From NCBI GenBank assembly GCA_905214895.1, contig CAJMNP010000031.1, positions 1 to 8,944 of the forward strand: a stretch of DNA of 8,944 nt, written 5' to 3'. How positions within the stretch are numbered: the first letter of the stretch is position 1; every line of letters begins with the position of its first letter. The notes beneath the pieces were generated by a model that saw only the letters and a program-made list of their open reading frames with translations, did no database searches and was not told where the DNA came from. The stretch is from an uncultured bacterium (GTDB lineage: Bacteria > Actinomycetota > Coriobacteriia > Coriobacteriales > Coriobacteriaceae). Shown one piece after another: positions 1 to 5,741 of the stretch. Position numbers and translations under genes: made by a program.

Positions 1-611
1 CGGCAGCAGAGACAGGCGAACTTGTTCTCTATGGTGAAGAAGAACAAGGCATCGGCACGCCCGACATGAAGTTCGGCGAGGAATGGGCTGACACACGCAG
101 CACAATTGATAAGGACACATCAAGTGACACGGTCATTAATGGCACGATGTACTTTGCCGCTATGGATCGCGAGCGAGATTTTCAACATGCAGTCACCTGG
201 AATATCCACTGGACCGAGGGTGAAGGTGAGAGTGCGAGGCAGTTTGAGGCGTCGACACCCGAGTTCAATATTGGAGCGTACGTCGATACAAAGGGGCTCC
301 GCTCCGGTGACTCGCCTCTAGAGATTAGCCCGTTTTCCATCCAGACGCACATTGATGATTTGGGCTATGAAGCAGTTGATAATAAGCTGACCGTCAGCTA
401 CAAGGATGGATCGGAGCAGATTATCGAAGATGACGACGCAGGGGTGTTCAACTTATATTTTTCTTATGCGCGCAATAGCGGAGAGAACATTTGGGTGCCA
501 ACGAAGTTGATTGATGTCGATCAAGTGGTCTCGGTAACCCTCGAGGGCACGAGGTACACATCAACAGGAGAGACTCAAACGGAAGAACCCTTTACCATCG
601 TCTATTCGTAA
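1..611 (+). CDS. 3' part of an unrecognised protein, possibly the C-terminal domain of an anti-sigma-like (DUF4179/DUF5643-type) protein
   Basis: The reading frame is open from the left edge (first full codon at position 3) to a TAA at 609-611, giving 202 visible codons, so the true start lies outside the window. The ATG at 66 is probably internal because the frame continues upstream and no Shine-Dalgarno site precedes it. The visible part has no membrane segment and no catalytic motif I can name. It is acidic, with alternating hydrophobic stretches suggesting beta strands (for example TWNIHW, VVSVTLEGTRY). The pattern of a 'LEISPFSI' strand, then 'YKDGS', then 'IDVDQVVSVTLEGT' near the C-terminus resembles the extracytoplasmic Ig-like domains that end DUF4179/DUF5643 proteins. 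This is a weak similarity recalled from memory. Codon use is less GC-rich at third positions than in the ribosomal genes downstream, consistent with modest expression. The gene ends its transcription unit at the terminator directly after it. Confidence 0.75.
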   Translation, partial: AAETGELVLYGEEEQGIGTPDMKFGEEWADTRSTIDKDTSSDTVINGTMYFAAMDRERDFQHAVTWNIHWTEGEGESARQFEASTPEFNIGAYVDTKGLRSGDSPLEISPFSIQTHIDDLGYEAVDNKLTVSYKDGSEQIIEDDDAGVFNLYFSYARNSGENIWVPTKLIDVDQVVSVTLEGTRYTSTGETQTEEPFTIVYS

Positions 612-617
612 GGCTTG

Positions 618-651
618 AGGCCGCTTCCCACTAGGGGAAGCGGCCTTTTTT
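618..651 (+). terminator. Strong Rho-independent terminator after the first gene
   Basis: An 11-bp perfect stem pairs 619-629 with 635-645 (GGCCGCTTCCC / GGGAAGCGGCC), with a 5-nt loop (ACTAG). Six T residues follow at 646-651. The A at 618 can extend the stem with the first T. It starts 7 nt after the stop codon at 609-611, so it should end transcription of that gene and insulate the non-coding stretch downstream. Confidence 0.93.
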
Positions 652-691
652 GCGTTATATGGACGGTTATTTTGAGCGATATTCGCCTGAA

Positions 692-821
692 TTTCGGAAG
701 TATGCGGCAAAATCTCGATGGGTCGACCACACCGCATATGCTCAAGCGCTCTACCTGCGGGTTTATTATCGAAAACCCCGGTGTGCTCGGCAGGTCCAGA
801 ATTTGCCGCATACTTCCGAAA
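692..821. repeat. Large palindromic element 1: inverted repeat with perfect 20-bp arms
   Basis: Positions 692-711 are the exact reverse complement of 802-821 (arm TTTCGGAAGTATGCGGCAAA). Continuing inward, one mismatch is followed by three more matching bases. Two nested stems lie inside: 728-734 with 779-785 (CACACCG/CGGTGTG), and 759-764 with 773-778 (GGGTTT/AAACCC) around an 8-nt loop. The 130-bp unit could therefore fold as one long hairpin in RNA or as a cruciform in DNA. It has no T-run, and I see no protein-coding signal or obvious target-site duplication at its edges. It may be a dispersed intergenic repeat of the REP or MITE type, or a structured RNA. Nothing in the window separates these possibilities. 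Confidence 0.8.
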
Positions 822-947
822 GCGCCGCCGATTTCCCTATGACAGATGAGGGCGGATCACCGCTGGAGCGCGACGTTTCCGCAGATAAAACCGACCAAAA
901 TAAACCTGTCCCGTTTTGGCAGGTAACGTTGCCCCGACGAGCACGTC
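822..947. other. Non-coding stretch between the two large palindromes, with small hairpins
   Basis: I find no start codon with a plausible ribosome-binding site here. Two small structures are visible. The first is a 7-bp hairpin pairing 904-910 with 918-924 (ACCTGTC/GGCAGGT, one G-T pair, 7-nt loop), which overlaps an alternative 6-bp pairing of CCAAAA (895-900) with TTTTGG (914-919). The second is a perfect 6-bp hairpin CCGACG/CGTCGG (934-939 with 944-949, loop AGCA). The right arm of the second runs into the left arm of the next large palindrome. Confidence 0.5.
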
Positions 948-1086
948 GGATTCCCGGACCGGGCGGCACAGGGGTTAAGTTTGTCGCGAGTTCCGCACGC
1001 AAAGGAAAGCACTTAATGTGCTTTCCGTCTTGCGCAGGACTGTAGAGCAGCAAACTTAACCCCTGTGCCGCCCGGTCCGGGAATCC
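948..1086. repeat. Large palindromic element 2: inverted repeat with perfect 36-bp arms
   Basis: Positions 948-983 and 1051-1086 are exact reverse complements over 36 bases. The interior is also partly self-complementary. A perfect 9-bp hairpin pairs 1004-1012 with 1018-1026 (GGAAAGCAC/GTGCTTTCC, loop TTAAT), and CGCAA near 999-1003 can pair with TTGCG near 1030-1034. The whole 139 bp can fold into one long rod. Such perfect arms imply either a young insertion or continued selection or gene conversion keeping the arms matched. No T-run follows the stem. No transposase gene is nearby, so if mobile the element would need help from elsewhere, as MITEs and REP elements do. Confidence 0.88.
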
Positions 1087-1115
1087 ACCCCCGCGCACAG
1101 GAGGGGATTCCTTTT
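1080..1115 (+). terminator. Terminator-like hairpin sharing an arm with palindromic element 2
   Basis: GGAATCC at 1080-1086 pairs with GGATTCC at 1105-1111. After a bulged A, inner pairs between the C-run 1088-1092 and G/A-rich 1100-1104 extend it with one C-A mismatch, leaving a 7-nt loop (1093-1099). Four T residues follow (1112-1115), then GTGT. The left arm is also the end of the 36-bp arm of element 2, so the two folds exclude each other in an RNA that crosses both. The short T-run makes efficient termination uncertain. Confidence 0.45.
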
Positions 1116-1144
1116 GTGTAGGCTTTGCGGAAATATGCCAATTT

Positions 1145-1200
1145 TAGGATACGCCCGGCGGCGTGGTCTGTTGACGGCACAGCTAACGCCACGTATCCTA
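1145..1200. repeat. Inverted repeat flanking the -35 box and covering the -10 box of the str promoter
   Basis: TAGGATACG (1145-1153) is the exact reverse complement of CGTATCCTA (1192-1200), with 38 bp between the arms. The right arm contains the whole -10 hexamer, so a dimeric protein bound to both arms would cover the promoter. Most of it lies upstream of the predicted transcript, so it cannot act as an RNA hairpin of this operon. It may also be chance. Confidence 0.4.
1171..1199 (+). promoter_or_regulatory. Promoter of the rpsL-rpsG-fusA-rpsJ operon
   Basis: A near-consensus -35 box TTGACG (1171-1176) is separated by exactly 17 bp from a -10 box TATCCT (1194-1199). Transcription would start near 1206, leaving a leader of about 87 nt before the rpsL start at 1293. 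No other pair of boxes this good occurs between the first terminator and rpsL. The -10 box lies within the right arm of a 9-bp inverted repeat (1145-1153 with 1192-1200). Confidence 0.7.
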
Positions 1201-1218
1201 TCGAACTGCGTGTTTCGT

Positions 1219-1236
1219 AGGGGGATGCTGACCCCT
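1219..1236 (+). promoter_or_regulatory. Small hairpin in the str operon leader
   Basis: AGGGG (1219-1223) pairs with CCCCT (1232-1236) around an 8-nt loop. It sits about 13 nt into the predicted leader transcript and 57 nt before the rpsL start. It could stabilise the mRNA 5' end or be part of a feedback site for a ribosomal protein. I do not recognise an S7 or S12 binding mimic in it. Confidence 0.3.
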
Positions 1237-1292
1237 CGATTCAAGCCGTTGCATTTTACAGAAAGCTGGAATCATTCGAGAAGGAGTACGCT

Positions 1293-1670
1293 TTGCCTAC
1301 TATTAACCAGCTGGTTCGCCAGGGCCGTCGTTCCGTGCCCAAGAAGTCCAAGAACGCTGCTCTGCAGCACAACTCCCAGAAGCGCGGCGTGTGCACCCGC
1401 GTCTTCACCACGAGCCCCAAGAAGCCGAACTCGGCTCTTCGTAAGGTTGCCCGTGTTCGCCTTGTCAACGGCATCGAAGTTACTGCTTACATCCCGGGTG
1501 AGGGCCACAACCTGCAGGAGCACTCCATCGTGCTCGTCCGCGGCGGTCGTGTCCGTGACCTCCCTGGTGTCCGTTATCACGTCATCCGTGGCGCCTACGA
1601 CGCTGCTCCGGTCCAGAACCGTATGCAGGCCCGTTCCAAGTACGGTGCTAAGCGCCCCAAGGCTAAATAA
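1293..1670 (+). CDS. rpsL: 30S ribosomal protein S12
   Basis: This 125-residue protein has the full S12 signature: start [13 protein letters not shown], then [24 protein letters not shown] (residues 34-57, read here in two overlapping parts around PKKPNSALR 42-50), EGHNLQEHS (70-78) and [13 protein letters not shown] (88-100). Its length matches the family. S12 sits at the decoding centre of the small subunit and controls tRNA selection accuracy. Translation starts at TTG (1293), fixed by the conserved N-terminus and by AAGGAG at 1281-1286, 6 nt upstream. Lys43, the main streptomycin-resistance position, is the sensitive wild-type residue. Residue 88 is Arg (codon CGT, 1554-1556), where most bacteria have Lys. 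Asp89, the residue methylthiolated in some bacteria, is kept. It is the first gene of the str operon, 73 nt before rpsG. Confidence 0.99.
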   Translation: MPTINQLVRQGRRSVPKKSKNAALQHNSQKRGVCTRVFTTSPKKPNSALRKVARVRLVNGIEVTAYIPGEGHNLQEHSIVLVRGGRVRDLPGVRYHVIRGAYDAAPVQNRMQARSKYGAKRPKAK

Positions 1671-1695
1671 GCCAGATAACGTTTTGATACTTTCG

Positions 1696-1721
1696 CCGTG
1701 TGCCGCCTAAGCGCCGCACGG
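1696..1721 (+). promoter_or_regulatory. Hairpin in the rpsL-rpsG spacer
   Basis: An 11-position stem pairs 1696-1706 with 1711-1721 (CCGTGTGCCGC / GCGCCGCACGG) around the loop CTAA. It has one C-C mismatch and one G-T pair. No T-run follows, so it is unlikely to terminate transcription. Its place 10 nt before the rpsG Shine-Dalgarno site suggests a role in mRNA stability, processing or translational feedback. In the E. coli str operon the S7 autoregulation site lies in this same spacer, but I cannot show that this hairpin is homologous to it. Confidence 0.5.
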
Positions 1722-1743
1722 TAGACACTTAAGGAGATTTCAC

Positions 1744-2217
1744 ATGCCGCGTCGTGCAGCAGCTAATCGTCGTGAGGTTCAGCCTGACGCCGTTTACAAC
1801 AACCGCCTGGTGACTCAGCTCATCAACAAGGTCCTTCTTGACGGCAAGAAGGCCACCGCTGAGCGCATCGTTTACACCGCTTTCGAGATCGTTGCCGAGA
1901 AGTCTGAGGGTGGCGACGCTCTCGCTACCTTCAAGAAGGCTATGGACAACGTCAAGCCCACGCTCGAGGTTAAGCCCAAGCGTGTCGGTGGCGCTACCTA
2001 TCAGGTCCCGATGGAGGTCAACTCCCGTCGTTCCACCGCTCTGGGTATCCGCTGGATCGTCAACTTCTCCCGCGCTCGCAAGGAGAAGACCATGGCCGAG
2101 CGTCTCGCCAACGAGATCCTCGACGCCTCCAACGGCCTGGGCGCTTCCGTCAAGAAGCGTGAGGACGTCTTCAAGATGGCCGAGGCCAACCGCGCGTTCT
2201 CTCACTATCGTTGGTAA
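1744..2217 (+). CDS. rpsG: 30S ribosomal protein S7
   Basis: This 157-residue protein carries the S7 hallmarks: [12 protein letters not shown] at the start, [15 protein letters not shown] (33-47), [19 protein letters not shown] (74-92) and the C-terminal FSHYRW. S7 nucleates assembly of the 16S rRNA 3' major domain (the head) and lines the E site. The ATG start is supported by AAGGAG at 1731-1736, 7 nt upstream, and by the conserved N-terminus. Its length is normal for the short form of the family. It is followed 19 nt later by fusA, with no promoter or terminator between, so the two are cotranscribed. In E. coli S7 represses translation of its own operon. The hairpin in front of this gene is the natural place to look for such control here. 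Confidence 0.99.
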   Translation: MPRRAAANRREVQPDAVYNNRLVTQLINKVLLDGKKATAERIVYTAFEIVAEKSEGGDALATFKKAMDNVKPTLEVKPKRVGGATYQVPMEVNSRRSTALGIRWIVNFSRARKEKTMAERLANEILDASNGLGASVKKREDVFKMAEANRAFSHYRW

Positions 2218-2236
2218 GTTAAGGTAAGGAACTAAC

Positions 2237-4336
2237 ATGGCTAAGCCTAAGTACAAGCTTTCCGATACCCGTAACATCGGCATCATGGCCCACATCGATG
2301 CCGGTAAGACCACCACGACCGAGCGTATTCTTTACTACACCGGTAAGACCCACAAGATCGGTGAGGTTCATGAGGGCGCTGCCACCATGGACTGGATGGT
2401 TCAGGAGCAGGAGCGCGGCGTAACCATTACCTCCGCTGCTACCACGTGCTTCTGGAACAAGGACGGTAAGGACTACCGCATCCAGATCATCGACACCCCG
2501 GGCCACGTTGACTTCACCGCCGAGGTCGAGCGCTGCCTGCGCGTCCTCGATGGTGCTGTCGCCGTCTTCGACGCCGTTGCCGGCGTTCAGCCCCAGTCTG
2601 AGACCGTTTGGCGTCAGGCTTCCACCTTCAACGTCCCCCGCATCGCCTTCATCAACAAGTATGACCGCGTGGGCGCTGACTTCTTCAACGCTATCGAGAC
2701 CATGAAGGATCGTCTCGACGCTAACGCCGTGGCCGCTCAGGTCCCGATGGGCGCCGAGGACAACTTCTGGGGCGTCATCGACCTCGTCACCATGACTGCA
2801 TGGGACTTCAAGGCCGACGAGAAGGGCATGACCTACCCCGAGCCGATGGACGAGATCCCGGCTGAGTTTGCCGACATCGCTGCCACCAAGCGCGAGGAGC
2901 TCCTCGACGCTGCTGCCAGCTTTGACGACGAGCTCATGGAGAAGATCCTCATGGAGGAGGACTTCACCGTCGAGGAGCTCAAGGCTGCTCTGCGCAAGGG
3001 TGTTCTGGCCAACGAGCTTAACCTCGTCTTCGTGGGCTCCGCCTACAAGAACAAGGGCGTCCAGGAGCTGCTCGACGCTGTCGTCGACTACCTGCCCAGC
3101 CCGCTCGACGTTGAGGCCGTCACCGGTACCGATCCGGACACCGGCGAGGAGATCCAGCGTCATCCTTCCTTCGACGAGCCCTTCTCCGGCCTGGTCTTCA
3201 AGATCATGACCGACCCGTTCGTCGGTAAGCTCACCTACGTCCGCGTTTACTCCGGCCGCGCTGAGTCCGGCTCCTACGTGGTCAACGCTTCCAACGGTCA
3301 GCGCGAGCGCCTCGGCCGCATTCTCGAGATGAACGCCGCCGAGCGTATCGACCGTGACGACGCTGCCGCCGGCGACATCGTCGCTTGCGTCGGCTTCAAG
3401 AACTCCACCACCGGTGACACCCTGTGCGCCGAGGGCAAGGAGATCGTCCTCGAGAAGATCGAGTTCGCTAAGCCCGTTATCGACGTTGCCATTGAGCCCA
3501 AGACCAAGGCCGAGCAGGACAAGATGTCCCTGGCTCTGACCAAGCTCGCCGAGGAGGACCCGACCTTCCAGGTGTCCACCAACCACGAGACCGGCCAGAC
3601 CATCATCGCCGGCATGGGCGAGCTGCACCTCGAGATCATCGTCGACCGTCTGCTCCGTGAGTTCAAGGTTGACGCTAACGTTGGTAAGCCCCAGGTTGCC
3701 TACCGCGAGACCGCTGGTCACGACGTCGAGAAGGCTGAGGGCAAGTTCGTCCGTCAGTCCGGTGGTCGCGGTCAGTACGGCCACGCCGTCATCAAGCTCG
3801 AGAAGATGGAGGAGGGCTTTGGCTACGAGTTCGTCAACGCTATCGTCGGCGGCGTCGTGCCCAAGGAGTACATCCCGTCCATCGACAAGGGCATCCAGGA
3901 GGCCCTGAACACCGGTGTTATCGCCGGCTTCCCGGTCCTCGACGTCAAGGTCACCCTGTTCGACGGTTCTTACCACGAGGTCGACTCCTCCGAGGCCGCC
4001 TTCAAGATCGCCGGTTCCATGGCTATCAAGGACGCCCTCAAGAAGTCCGATCCGCAGCTGCTCGAGCCGATCATGGCTGTCGAGGTCGAGACCCCCGAGC
4101 AGTACATGGGCGACGTTATGGGCAACCTCTCCGGTCGCCGCGGCAAGATCGAGGGCATGGAGGATCGCAAGAACAGCAAGCTCATCCGTGCCAAGGTGCC
4201 GCTGGGCGAGATGTTCGGTTACGCTACCGACCTTCGCTCCCAGACCCAGGGCCGTGCATCCTACACGATGCAGTTCGACTCTTATGAGCCCGCGCCCAAG
4301 TCCATCGTGGACGAGGTCATGAGCAAGAACGCCTAA
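2237..4336 (+). CDS. fusA: Translation elongation factor G
   Basis: This 699-residue GTPase catalyses ribosomal translocation and, with the recycling factor, ribosome splitting. All G-domain motifs are present: P-loop AHIDAGKTT (18-26), switch I region [11 protein letters not shown] (60-70), DTPGH (86-90, with catalytic-loop His90), and the guanine-specificity motif NKYD (140-143). Position 142 is Tyr where most EF-G proteins have Met. Domain IV is marked by [13 protein letters not shown], and domain V by [11 protein letters not shown] and the conserved [14 protein letters not shown] ending. The length is standard for canonical EF-G. The ATG at 2237 is preceded by a purine-rich AAGGTAAGGA site (2221-2230). 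The gene lies between rpsG and rpsJ in the same direction. The tuf gene, usually next in str operons, is absent. A very long antisense frame over this gene is a composition effect. Confidence 0.99.
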   Translation: MAKPKYKLSDTRNIGIMAHIDAGKTTTTERILYYTGKTHKIGEVHEGAATMDWMVQEQERGVTITSAATTCFWNKDGKDYRIQIIDTPGHVDFTAEVERCLRVLDGAVAVFDAVAGVQPQSETVWRQASTFNVPRIAFINKYDRVGADFFNAIETMKDRLDANAVAAQVPMGAEDNFWGVIDLVTMTAWDFKADEKGMTYPEPMDEIPAEFADIAATKREELLDAAASFDDELMEKILMEEDFTVEELKAALRKGVLANELNLVFVGSAYKNKGVQELLDAVVDYLPSPLDVEAVTGTDPDTGEEIQRHPSFDEPFSGLVFKIMTDPFVGKLTYVRVYSGRAESGSYVVNASNGQRERLGRILEMNAAERIDRDDAAAGDIVACVGFKNSTTGDTLCAEGKEIVLEKIEFAKPVIDVAIEPKTKAEQDKMSLALTKLAEEDPTFQVSTNHETGQTIIAGMGELHLEIIVDRLLREFKVDANVGKPQVAYRETAGHDVEKAEGKFVRQSGGRGQYGHAVIKLEKMEEGFGYEFVNAIVGGVVPKEYIPSIDKGIQEALNTGVIAGFPVLDVKVTLFDGSYHEVDSSEAAFKIAGSMAIKDALKKSDPQLLEPIMAVEVETPEQYMGDVMGNLSGRRGKIEGMEDRKNSKLIRAKVPLGEMFGYATDLRSQTQGRASYTMQFDSYEPAPKSIVDEVMSKNA

Positions 4337-4361
4337 GTTCGAGCTCCCTGTTACGTAATCC

Positions 4362-4378
4362 GCGAGAACATCTCTCGC
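4362..4378 (+). promoter_or_regulatory. Small hairpin between fusA and rpsJ
   Basis: GCGAGA (4362-4367) pairs perfectly with TCTCGC (4373-4378) around a 5-nt loop. It ends 7 nt before the rpsJ Shine-Dalgarno sequence GGAGG (4386-4390). It lacks a real T-run. It marks the junction where tuf would normally be and could be an RNA processing or stability element. No promoter is recognisable in this 60-nt spacer. Confidence 0.35.
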
Positions 4379-4396
4379 ACTCTTTGGAGGTTTAAG

Positions 4397-4705
4397 TTGG
4401 CTACCCAGAAGATCCGCATTCGCCTCAAGGGCTATGATCACGAGGTCGTCGATCAGTCCGCGAAGCTCATCGTCGAGACCGCTCAGAAGACCGGCGCTCG
4501 CGTTTCCGGTCCTGTCCCCCTGCCCACCGAGCGCAACCTGTACACGGTTATCCGCTCGCCGCACGTGAACAAGGACTCCCGTGAGCAGTTCGAGATGCGC
4601 ACCCACAAGCGCCTCATCGACATCCTCGACCCCACCTCGGGCACTGTTGATTCGCTCATGCGTCTCGACCTCCCCGCTGGCGTCGACATCGACATCAAGC
4701 TCTAA
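4397..4705 (+). CDS. rpsJ: 30S ribosomal protein S10
   Basis: This 102-residue protein has the expected S10 length and motifs: start [19 protein letters not shown], then [41 protein letters not shown] (positions 36-76; key residues include the PLPT turn and the THKRLIDI helix), and the ending [12 protein letters not shown]10 is part of the 30S head and, as NusE, also binds NusB in transcription antitermination. Translation starts at TTG, fixed by GGAGG at 4386-4390, 6 nt upstream, and by the conserved N-terminus. It is the last gene of this operon. A strong terminator follows 21 nt later and the next gene is on the other strand. S10 is therefore not joined to rplC and the rest of the S10 operon, as it is in many bacteria. 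Confidence 0.99.
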   Translation: MATQKIRIRLKGYDHEVVDQSAKLIVETAQKTGARVSGPVPLPTERNLYTVIRSPHVNKDSREQFEMRTHKRLIDILDPTSGTVDSLMRLDLPAGVDIDIKL

Positions 4706-4726
4706 GCGATATCGCTCATAGCTTAC

Positions 4727-4766
4727 AGAGCCCCGCTGCCATTACGGTAGCGGGGCTCTTTTGTTT
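4727..4766 (+). terminator. Strong Rho-independent terminator of the str operon
   Basis: A 14-bp stem pairs 4727-4740 with 4746-4759 (AGAGCCCCGCTGCC / GGTAGCGGGGCTCT, one G-T pair) around the loop ATTAC. It is followed by a T-rich tail (TTTTGTTTT). It starts 21 nt after the rpsJ stop. A 12-bp perfect palindrome, AGCGATATCGCT (4705-4716), lies between stop and stem. On the minus strand the stem lacks a good T-run, so it is probably not an equally good terminator for birA, whose stop is 55 nt further on. Confidence 0.95.
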
Positions 4767-4820
4767 TGAATGATGGTTTGGACTGCCGGGTAATGCTGCC
4801 GAGTAGGTGGCTGCGGCGCT

Positions 4821-5597
4821 CTATTCGCTCAATGGGCGCAATGACGCCTCCTCAAAATGGAAGGATCGCAGGCCGTCTTCCGTTTCGATACACGCGCGAC
4901 CAAAGGCATCGACCGTTTGAAAGATGCCACGCGCCAGCTCGTCACCGGCAGGGGAACGGGCGATAACGTGCTCCCCAATCCAATTGAGATGAGCGACATA
5001 ATCATCGTGGACGGGCGCGATCGGTCCGGCGTCTTCTTCCATGGCGTTGAGCAGATCTGCCCATGTGCCTACGGCGTGCACGACCGCGTGATGGACCTCC
5101 TTGAGTAGCACATCGACGGTGGGAACATTCTCGTTGAGGTCTGAGAGGCCGATTGCCGGCAGGCCGCCATCGGGAACCTCTTGGGGCGTGTAGTTTACGT
5201 TGACGCCAATGCCGCAGACGGCAAAGGGCATGCCCATGTTGTCACGAGCCGCCTCGACCAAGATGCCGCCGAGTTTGCGCCCTCGCGCGACGAGGTCGTT
5301 GGGCCATTTGAGGCCGATCTCGTTAGCAAGACCTTGCGCCTCGAGCGCCTCGAGCACCGCTAAGCCGCTGACGGCGGCAAGACCAGAGTACTTGGCGGGA
5401 TCAACACGTGGACGTAGGACAATCGAGAGCAACAGGTTGCCGGCGGTTGAATCCCACTTGTGGCCGCGTCGGCCGCGTCCTGCCGTTTGCGCGCGGGCTG
5501 CAAGCCCCGTGCCGTGCGGCGCTCCCTGTTTTCCTGCTTCGAGCAGGTCGTCGTTGGTCGATCCGGTTACGTCGACTATCGTTAATTGGGCATCCAT
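4821..5597 (-). CDS. birA: Biotin--[acetyl-CoA-carboxylase] ligase, single-function (no DNA-binding domain)
   Basis: This 258-residue protein activates biotin with ATP and transfers it to a lysine of the biotin carboxyl carrier protein. Visible motifs are STN (13-15), the biotinyl-AMP loop GRGRRGHKW (40-48; E. coli BirA has Arg where His46 stands), KWPND (97-101), KLGGILVE (108-115) and GIGVNVN (129-135). A small C-terminal SH3-like domain covers roughly 208-253. The N-terminal helix-turn-helix of bifunctional BirA is missing, so it should not repress transcription itself. I chose the ATG at 5597 because AAGGAGG (complement of 5609-5615) lies 11 nt upstream and the fold begins here. An in-frame TTG 30 codons earlier has no ribosome-binding site. 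The gene is convergent with the str operon and divergent from the fab operon, whose pathway depends on the carboxylase it modifies. Confidence 0.95.
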   Translation of the reverse strand: MDAQLTIVDVTGSTNDDLLEAGKQGAPHGTGLAARAQTAGRGRRGHKWDSTAGNLLLSIVLRPRVDPAKYSGLAAVSGLAVLEALEAQGLANEIGLKWPNDLVARGRKLGGILVEAARDNMGMPFAVCGIGVNVNYTPQEVPDGGLPAIGLSDLNENVPTVDVLLKEVHHAVVHAVGTWADLLNAMEEDAGPIAPVHDDYVAHLNWIGEHVIARSPAGDELARGIFQTVDAFGRACIETEDGLRSFHFEEASLRPLSE

Positions 5598-5693
5598 AGC
5601 GGCTGCTACCTCCTTAATGAATAAGTGAATGACGCGAATGGTGTCGAGAGATAGACACAATGTGAAGCCTTTGTCGCATTTGGACAATTTAAT

Positions 5694-5709
5694 GTTAACA
5701 CGTCAACAA
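5694..5709. promoter_or_regulatory. Candidate operator, copy 1, in the birA-fabH spacer
   Basis: The 16-mer GTTAACACGTCAACAA matches the copy at 5742-5757 at 15 of 16 positions, 48 bp apart in the same orientation. Within it GTTnACnnGTnAAC is an imperfect dyad, the usual form of a site for a dimeric repressor. It lies about where a -35 box for the fabH promoter would be. It does not look like the FapR or FabT consensus sites I know of. Confidence 0.5.
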
Positions 5710-5723
5710 AGCGAAGAATGCGC

Positions 5724-5729
5724 TATCCT
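5724..5729 (+). promoter_or_regulatory. Possible -10 box for the fab operon
   Basis: TATCCT is identical to the -10 box assigned to the str operon and would place the start near 5735, between the two candidate operators. There is no recognisable -35 box 16-18 bp upstream, so a promoter here would need an activator or is misassigned. An alternative AT-rich -10 is TTTAAT at 5688-5693, also without a good -35. Confidence 0.3.
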
Positions 5730-5741
5730 CTCTTGGTCGAT

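Noticed and set aside
904..924. H-type pseudoknot from overlapping stems 895-900/914-919 and 904-908/920-924
   Set aside because: There would be no linker nucleotides to cross the 6-bp first stem, so the two pairings are better seen as alternatives.
692..1086. CRISPR array
   Set aside because: The repeats are inverted, not direct, there are only two arms per element, and there is no regular spacer pattern.
650..1098. Open frames of 110-131 codons on both strands across the palindromes upstream of rpsL
   Set aside because: They run through inverted repeats, lack Shine-Dalgarno sites, and their translations on the two strands mirror each other. Such frames are expected in palindromic DNA and show no protein family.
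1729..2316. A 195-codon frame antisense to rpsG
   Set aside because: It is the same composition shadow as the one over fusA. rpsG on the plus strand is certain.
2219..4606. A 795-codon open frame antisense to fusA and the start of rpsJ
   Set aside because: Its translation is low-complexity and rich in Leu, Val, Gly and Asp, the mirror of GC-biased codons (GAC, GTC, GAG) in fusA. It has no ribosome-binding site and runs across two well-established genes.
4705..4716. The 12-bp palindrome AGCGATATCGCT after the rpsJ stop as a separate operator
   Set aside because: It lies in the 3' untranslated end between stop and terminator, is short, and has no second copy in the window.
5598..5687. A 30-codon upstream extension of birA starting at TTG 5687
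   Set aside because: It has no ribosome-binding site and reaches into the spacer near copy 1 of the repeats. The ATG at 5597 has AAGGAGG upstream and begins the conserved fold.
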